Assembly (NCBI GenBank): GCA_900553955.1
Contig: USFO01000070.1
Coordinates: 1-8,937 of the forward strand
Origin: an uncultured Oscillospiraceae bacterium
GTDB lineage: Bacteria; Bacillota; Clostridia; Oscillospirales; Ruminococcaceae
Direction of reading: 5' to 3'
DNA: 8,937 nt
The position numbers and the translations under genes are program-made. Positions 5,749 to 8,937 of this stretch are shown here, one piece after another. A model generated the notes under the pieces. It saw only the letters and a list, made by a program, of their open reading frames with translations. It was not told the origin of the DNA and made no database searches. How positions within the stretch are numbered: the stretch's first letter is position 1; each line of letters opens with the position of its first letter.

Positions 5749-6066
5749 TTGAACGACCTGATTCCTATTTTTATGCCTATGATAATCGTTTTCGGAATTT
5801 TTCTTGTGGTGGTGCCGGTGGTGAGGGAGCTTAAAAATAAAGCTGCGGGCGCGGGCAAGCCACAGCAGCATGGCGGCAAGAGCCGCACATATAACCGCGA
5901 GGTTGACTCCATACATATAACCACCGATGCGGCCACAGAGCGCCGCCGCCGTCTTGACCAGCTTAAAAGCCTCTATGACGCGGGTATGATGGAGCGGGAC
6001 GAATACGACGAACGCTGCGCCGAGGTCGAGGCGGATTTTTCCCGCGGGAACGCAAGATACAGATAA
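5749..6066 (+). CDS. small membrane-anchored SHOCT-domain protein
   Basis: This is a 105-residue protein. One hydrophobic segment (about 5-26, IPIFMPMIIVFGIFLVVVPV) anchors it, a basic, Gly/Lys-rich linker follows (about 29-48), and the C-terminus carries a SHOCT-like motif (about 66-93, RRLDQLKSLYDAGMMERDEY). SHOCT modules are short helical hairpins at the ends of many bacterial membrane proteins and are thought to aid oligomerisation or binding. They carry no catalytic residues. The start is TTG at 5749, chosen because AAGGAGG (5735-5741) sits 7 bases upstream; this start fits the strong ribosome binding site well. It is followed by two terminator hairpins and then the CDF transporter gene on the same strand. 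Its function is unknown. Confidence 0.82.
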   Translation: MNDLIPIFMPMIIVFGIFLVVVPVVRELKNKAAGAGKPQQHGGKSRTYNREVDSIHITTDAATERRRRLDQLKSLYDAGMMERDEYDERCAEVEADFSRGNARYR

Positions 6067-6076
6067 AAAATGACTT

Positions 6077-6114
6077 CGCCTCTTTGCAAGCAAAGAGGCG
6101 GCTCTTTTATTTAT
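6077..6114 (+). terminator. terminator after the SHOCT gene
   Basis: The 10-pair stem CGCCTCTTTG/CAAAGAGGCG (6077-6086 and 6091-6100) is followed by GCTCTTTTATTTAT. The T-tract is offset and interrupted, so leakage into the CDF gene is possible. Confidence 0.75.
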
Positions 6115-6120
6115 ACAAAT

Positions 6121-6141
6121 GCGGCTTGCGCCGCGTTTTTT
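6121..6141 (+). terminator. second hairpin with T-tract before the CDF gene
   Basis: The GC-only stem GCGGC (6121-6125)/GCCGC (6130-6134) has a TTGC loop and runs into GTTTTTT (6135-6141). It lies 20 bases after the first terminator and 25 bases before the next start codon. It could be a back-up terminator or an attenuator. Confidence 0.6.
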
Positions 6142-6166
6142 CAAAATATAATTCGGAGAAAAAAAT

Positions 6167-7354
6167 ATGATAAACCTGCTTGCCAAAATTTTTATAAAGA
6201 ACGCCCAAAACACCGATGCCCCAAAGGTTCGCACCGAATACGGCTGCCTTTGCGGGGGCGTGGGTATTGCGCTGAACATTATTCTGTTTGTGGGGAAGCT
6301 TGTCGCCGGAACCCTGAGCGGCTCCGTGGCGGTGACTGCGGACGCATTCAACAACCTGTCGGACGCAGGCTCCTCGGTGATAAGCCTTATCGGCTTCCGC
6401 CTTGCCTCCCACAAGCCCGACCCGCAGCACCCCTTCGGGCACGGCAGAATAGAGTATGTTGCAAGCCTGTTCATTTCCGTAATTATCATTCTTATGGGCT
6501 TTGAGCTGGGCAAAAGCTCCTTTGAGAAAATTCTTTCGCCGAAGGCGGTGGAATATTCCGCGCTGACCTTCGCCGTTTTGGGAATTTCCGTGGCGGTGAA
6601 GCTCTATATGTTCCTCTACAACAGAGCAATCGGCAAGAAAATTGAGTCGGAAACCATGCGTGCCACCGCCATGGACAGCATTTCCGACGCCGTTTCCACC
6701 GGAGCGGTGCTCCTTTGCGCGGTTATTGCCATGTTCACCGAGCTTTCCCTTGACGGCTGGATGGGTCTTGTGGTGGCGGCGTTCATTATGGTGACGGGCA
6801 TTAAAACCGCAAAGGAAACCATCGACCTGCTTTTGGGTGCGCCGCCCTCTCCGGAATTTGTGAAGCAGGTTGAGCAAATGGTGCTCGCCCACGAGGATAT
6901 AATCGGCGTTCATGATATGATAGTTCACAACTACGGTCCGGGGCGAACCTTTGTGTCCCTGCACGCGGAGGTTCCCTCCGACGGCGACATTGTTGCCATT
7001 CACGACAGCATTGACAACGCCGAGCACGAAATTGCCAAGGAGCTGGGCTGCCTTGTGACCATCCACATGGACCCCATCGACCTGCGTGACGAGCATACGG
7101 CGCAGCTTCGGCAAAGGGTGGGGGAGATTATCAAAGAAGTGAACCCGGAGGTGACCTTCCACGATTTCCGCGTGGTGAGCGGCCCCACTCATACGAACCT
7201 TATTTTCGATATTGTTTCGCCAATGGACTGCAAGCTCTCCGACAGCGAGCTTGCGGGCAAAATCGCGGAGAAAATCCACGCCGCGGATCCTACCTGCTTC
7301 GCCGTTATCGATGTAGACAAGGATTTCACGGCGTATCAGCTGAGCAAGGAATGA
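6167..7354 (+). CDS. cation diffusion facilitator transporter, manganese-type motifs
   Basis: This 395-residue inner-membrane exporter would move divalent metal out in exchange for protons. Six hydrophobic segments span about 28-220, followed by a cytosolic ferredoxin-like dimerisation domain (about 230-306) and an extra C-terminal extension (about 311-395). Transmembrane segment 2 has N62-xxx-D66 in ADAFNNLSDAG, and segment 5 has D170-xxx-D174 in AMDSISDA. Zinc CDFs typically have His at the first position of these motifs; Asn/Asp there is the signature of the Mn2+ group (MntE type, about 394 residues). The conserved HPFGHGRIEY (88-97) is present. ATG 6167 has GGAG (6155-6158) 8 bases upstream. 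No convincing promoter of its own is seen, so it may depend on read-through from the SHOCT gene or on an unrecognised promoter. The family is certain; metal choice is inferred from motifs. Confidence 0.93.
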   Translation: MINLLAKIFIKNAQNTDAPKVRTEYGCLCGGVGIALNIILFVGKLVAGTLSGSVAVTADAFNNLSDAGSSVISLIGFRLASHKPDPQHPFGHGRIEYVASLFISVIIILMGFELGKSSFEKILSPKAVEYSALTFAVLGISVAVKLYMFLYNRAIGKKIESETMRATAMDSISDAVSTGAVLLCAVIAMFTELSLDGWMGLVVAAFIMVTGIKTAKETIDLLLGAPPSPEFVKQVEQMVLAHEDIIGVHDMIVHNYGPGRTFVSLHAEVPSDGDIVAIHDSIDNAEHEIAKELGCLVTIHMDPIDLRDEHTAQLRQRVGEIIKEVNPEVTFHDFRVVSGPTHTNLIFDIVSPMDCKLSDSELAGKIAEKIHAADPTCFAVIDVDKDFTAYQLSKE

Positions 7355-7398
7355 AGCGCGGCGGAGCAAACCGCCGAGCCGATCACGGCTCTACGGAG

Positions 7399-7459
7399 CG
7401 CACTTTTGCAAATTATTTGCTCTGAGGCGGAGCCGCCCTTGCCTTCCCCTTGGGGAAGG
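7399..7459. repeat. repeat unit, copy A
   Basis: It begins CGCACTTTTGCAAAT, passes through GAGGCGGAGCCGCC (itself palindromic) and ends in the CCTTCCCC/GGGGAAGG hairpin. It shares this order of elements with copy B, 133 bases further on. Confidence 0.6.
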
Positions 7460-7531
7460 TGGCACGGTGCGGCGCTGCACCGCACCGTGACGGATGAGGG
7501 CAGCCCGCTATCGGCGGGCTTAACTGCGGTA

Positions 7532-7597
7532 CGCACTTTTGGAAATCTGTGGACTGCGGCAGAGCCGCCTCGGCTCCCCTTACACAGGGGAGCCGAG
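7532..7597. repeat. repeat unit, copy B
   Basis: It begins CGCACTTTTGGAAAT (one mismatch to copy A), passes through GCGGCAGAGCCGCC and ends in the 12-pair CTCGGCTCCCCT/AGGGGAGCCGAG hairpin. The hairpin arms differ from copy A in sequence but keep the pairing. Confidence 0.6.
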
Positions 7598-7683
7598 AAA
7601 TGCGCTCCATCTCACTCGGTGAGCAGCGTGAAACCGCGGCTTACTCGGTGAGCAGGTTCCCGCGCATTATGCATTGTAAATTA

Positions 7684-7723
7684 AAAAGCCCCTTCGTGCT
7701 CATTTGAGCACGAAGGGGCTTTT
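7684..7723. terminator. bidirectional terminator between the CDF and EEP genes
   Basis: A perfect 18-pair stem (7684-7701 with 7706-7723) has an ATTT loop, and A-runs on the left and T-runs on the right let it serve both strands. On the minus strand it starts 16 bases after the EEP-family stop and ends in five Ts. Part of the right arm, TTTGAGCACGAAGG (7703-7716), is duplicated at 7721-7734. Confidence 0.9.
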
Positions 7724-7738
7724 GAGCACGAAGGCTCA

Positions 7739-8800
7739 TTATTTCAGCTTTACGTTCATTTCGACCGGGTTGTGGTCGGAGAAGACGAAGCCCTTATCAA
7801 GGGTGTTCACGGAGAGAAGCTCCACATTGGGGGAGATGATAAATCCGTCAATGAGATAGTGCTGCGTGGCTTCGTCATTCGCGTCATAGGGCTGATTGTT
7901 CAGGCGGCAGGACGGCACGGAGTCGTCATACGCGAAGCTCCAGCCCTCGGGCAGAAGCTCCTGCTCCAAAACGCCGGGAACCCACAGGGAGGGATCCTTC
8001 ACCGGATATTTTTCAAGGGTGCCGGGGAAGGTCTGATTGAAGTCGCCGCCGGCGATTACATAGTTGCCCTTTTCGTATTCCGCCTGCAAAAATTCACGAA
8101 GCATTTTTGTTTGGGCGGCCTTGCCCTCGCCGTCGTCGTAGGCTTCAAGGTGCAGGTTCACTATAACGAGCTTGGCGTCGGTTCCCTCAATGTCACAGTA
8201 GCTGACAAGCAGGCAGCGCTTGAGGTTCGCCACACGAACCGGCCAGCTAAAGGGGCAGGGGAGGGAAACACGCTCCGAAGCGGCGATTTCGTAGTCGGAA
8301 ATCGTCATAAGGCCGCTGTGCACCTTGCCGATGGTGGGCAGGGGGAACGGAACGTAGGCGCAGGAATAGTTCAGGGCGTAGGCGGCGGGGCGCTCTGCGC
8401 CGGAGAGGTAGTATTCCCGCTGGTCAATGCCGTAGGAACGCTTGGAATCGGCGTCAACCTCCTGTAAAAGGCAGATGTCGGCACCGGAGGAAGCGATAAT
8501 TTCGCTCATTCCGTCAAGGTTTTTGCGAACGGTGGATTCGTCGCCGGTGGTGGTGTTTTTACCGCCGTCCATGAAGAAATCTGCCTCCTCGCCAAGCCCC
8601 GCATAGCCGGTGTTGAAGCTGAGCAGCTTTATATTTTCCTCCTTGGAGAGGGACTTTGCCGCCTCGAAATCATAGGTTTTCGCCTCCTCGACGGCGGCGG
8701 GCTTGTACTCGGTGACGGAAAGCCAGCCGATGAGCACGACGGCGAAAACGAGCACGGCGGCGATGAGCACGCCGAGCACCTTCAGAATTTTTTTGAGCAT
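7739..8800 (-). CDS. membrane-anchored endonuclease/exonuclease/phosphatase (EEP) family protein
   Basis: This 353-residue protein has an uncleaved-looking hydrophobic N-terminus (about 5-28) after MLKK, so the catalytic domain should face outside the cell. The EEP metal-dependent hydrolase motifs are in order: SFNTG with Asn63, LLQEVD with Glu114, VNLHLE with His217, AGGDFNQ with Asp253 and Asn255, LIDGF with Asp318, and SDHNP with Asp342-His343. The set is complete, so the enzyme should be active. The family cuts phosphodiester bonds in substrates from DNA to sphingomyelin and inositol phosphates, and the substrate cannot be read from these motifs. The ATG at 8798-8800 follows AGGAG (8808-8812, minus strand) by 7 bases. 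It lies 92 bases downstream of another minus-strand gene, so co-transcription is possible. It is convergent with the CDF gene. Confidence 0.9.
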   Translation of the reverse strand: MLKKILKVLGVLIAAVLVFAVVLIGWLSVTEYKPAAVEEAKTYDFEAAKSLSKEENIKLLSFNTGYAGLGEEADFFMDGGKNTTTGDESTVRKNLDGMSEIIASSGADICLLQEVDADSKRSYGIDQREYYLSGAERPAAYALNYSCAYVPFPLPTIGKVHSGLMTISDYEIAASERVSLPCPFSWPVRVANLKRCLLVSYCDIEGTDAKLVIVNLHLEAYDDGEGKAAQTKMLREFLQAEYEKGNYVIAGGDFNQTFPGTLEKYPVKDPSLWVPGVLEQELLPEGWSFAYDDSVPSCRLNNQPYDANDEATQHYLIDGFIISPNVELLSVNTLDKGFVFSDHNPVEMNVKLK

Positions 8801-8822
8801 GATAATTCTCCTGTTAAAACGG

Positions 8823-8848
8823 CGGCTCCGTCCCGGGGAACGAAGCCG
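8823..8848 (-). terminator. imperfect hairpin between two minus-strand genes
   Basis: CGGCT-C-CGT-C-C pairs with G-A-ACG-A-AGCCG with two C.A mismatches on this strand (G.T wobbles when read on the minus strand). On the minus strand it is followed by CCGTTTTAAC. It could be a weak terminator of the upstream gene or an intra-operon processing hairpin. Confidence 0.4.
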
Positions 8849-8892
8849 TCAGCTTGTCGAAAAACACAGTTTTCGGAAAAACCCGTTATCCG

Positions 8893-8937
8893 TTATTTAA
8901 TATCGTTTTCGTCAAAGGGGTCGCCGCACTGGGGGCA
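8893..8937 (-). CDS. C-terminal end of a zinc-ribbon-like protein (partial)
   Basis: Read on the minus strand from the window edge, the frame gives CPQCGDPFDENDIK and then TAA. CPxCG is a typical zinc-ribbon knuckle, so this is probably the tail of a protein ending in, or consisting mainly of, a zinc ribbon. Only 14 codons are inside the window. The frame is chosen because it gives this motif and ends at a stop 92 bases before the next same-strand gene. The role of the full protein cannot be told. Confidence 0.6.
   Translation of the reverse strand, partial: CPQCGDPFDENDIK

Larger units (their letters stand above)
7355..7683. repeat. gene-free block of nested palindromes (MITE/REP-like intergenic repeat)
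   Basis: No credible gene lies here. The block holds a series of hairpins: CGGCGG/CCGCCG (7359-7376), GAGCCG/CGGCTC (7376-7391), CCTTCCC/GGGAAGG (7442-7459), and CACGGTGCGG/CCGCACCGTG (7463-7489). They continue with AGCCCGC/GCGGGCT (7502-7520) and CTCGGCTCCCCT/AGGGGAGCCGAG (7569-7597). Two stretches look like copies of one unit. Each starts CGCACTTTTG-c/g-AAAT (7399-7413 and 7532-7546), continues with a GGC-GAGCCGCC segment, and ends in a C-run/G-run hairpin. A 13-base direct repeat, ACTCGGTGAGCAG, occurs at 7614-7626 and 7643-7655. Similar hairpin series occur in Clostridia intergenic DNA, from memory. Confidence 0.75.

Noticed and set aside
6126..6152. TATAAT at 6147-6152 as a promoter for the CDF gene
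   Set aside because: No -35 box is properly spaced, and a start there would fall after the ribosome binding site, leaving the mRNA without it.
5692..6513. A 273-codon minus-strand open frame across the SHOCT and CDF genes
   Set aside because: It is antisense to two well-supported genes and to their promoter and terminators, with a low-complexity His/Lys tail and no start signals.
6107..7369. A 420-codon open frame on the minus strand
   Set aside because: It lies wholly antisense to the CDF gene, has no ribosome binding site, and its translation is His/Gly/Asn-rich without any family motif. It results from the codon bias of the real gene.
7355..7683. CRISPR array or toxin-antitoxin locus in the repeat block
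   Set aside because: The repeats are two to a kind, inverted and unevenly spaced, with no constant repeat-spacer rhythm and no small gene with a ribosome binding site.
1..8937. An undescribed multi-gene system (defence, secretion or biosynthetic cluster)
   Set aside because: The genes are mostly single units on both strands, separated by terminators, with ordinary housekeeping or transport roles. Nothing links them into a system beyond the manganese theme.

Overview
The window looks like a stretch of chromosome from a Gram-positive anaerobe of the class Clostridia, plausibly a gut Oscillospirales/Ruminococcaceae-type organism. This is inferred from the strong AGGAGG-type ribosome binding sites, the use of TTG and GTG starts, the compact hairpin-plus-T-tract terminators, a manganese riboswitch of Bacillota style, and intergenic palindromic repeats of a kind I associate with that group. 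I could not run any search, so the taxonomy is tentative.

Layout from left to right. A class II (zinc) aldolase of the fuculose-phosphate aldolase type (164-805, +) has its own terminator. A gene-free stretch follows (860-1161), then a three-membrane-segment cardiolipin synthase on the minus strand (1162-2700). The divergent intergenic region (2701-3007) carries a promoter for each direction and, rightwards, what reads as a complete yybP-ykoY manganese riboswitch with an overlapping intrinsic terminator. It controls a CaCA-family cation antiporter (3008-3925, +). Next is an unrecognised lipoprotein (4087-5328, +), more A+T-rich than its neighbours, with its own promoter and terminator. A tRNA-Ala(CGC) lies on the minus strand (5492-5567) with a clear promoter and terminator.

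The right part has a small membrane-anchored SHOCT-domain protein with a TTG start (5749-6066, +), two hairpin terminators in tandem, and a cation diffusion facilitator whose metal-site motifs are of the manganese type (6167-7354, +). A 330-base gene-free block (7355-7683) is packed with inverted repeats and two degenerate copies of one repeat unit. A bidirectional terminator then separates it from a convergent, membrane-anchored endonuclease/exonuclease/phosphatase-family protein (7739-8800, -). The right edge holds the last 14 codons of another minus-strand gene ending in a zinc-ribbon-like CPQCG motif.

The genes mostly stand as single transcription units. The one shared theme is cation, probably manganese, export: a CaCA antiporter behind a Mn2+-sensing riboswitch and a Mn-type CDF exporter lie about 3 kb apart. 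I see no CRISPR array, transposase, integrase, toxin-antitoxin pair or defence system. The most informative content is regulatory (the riboswitch/terminator/anti-Shine-Dalgarno leader) and structural (the repeat block).
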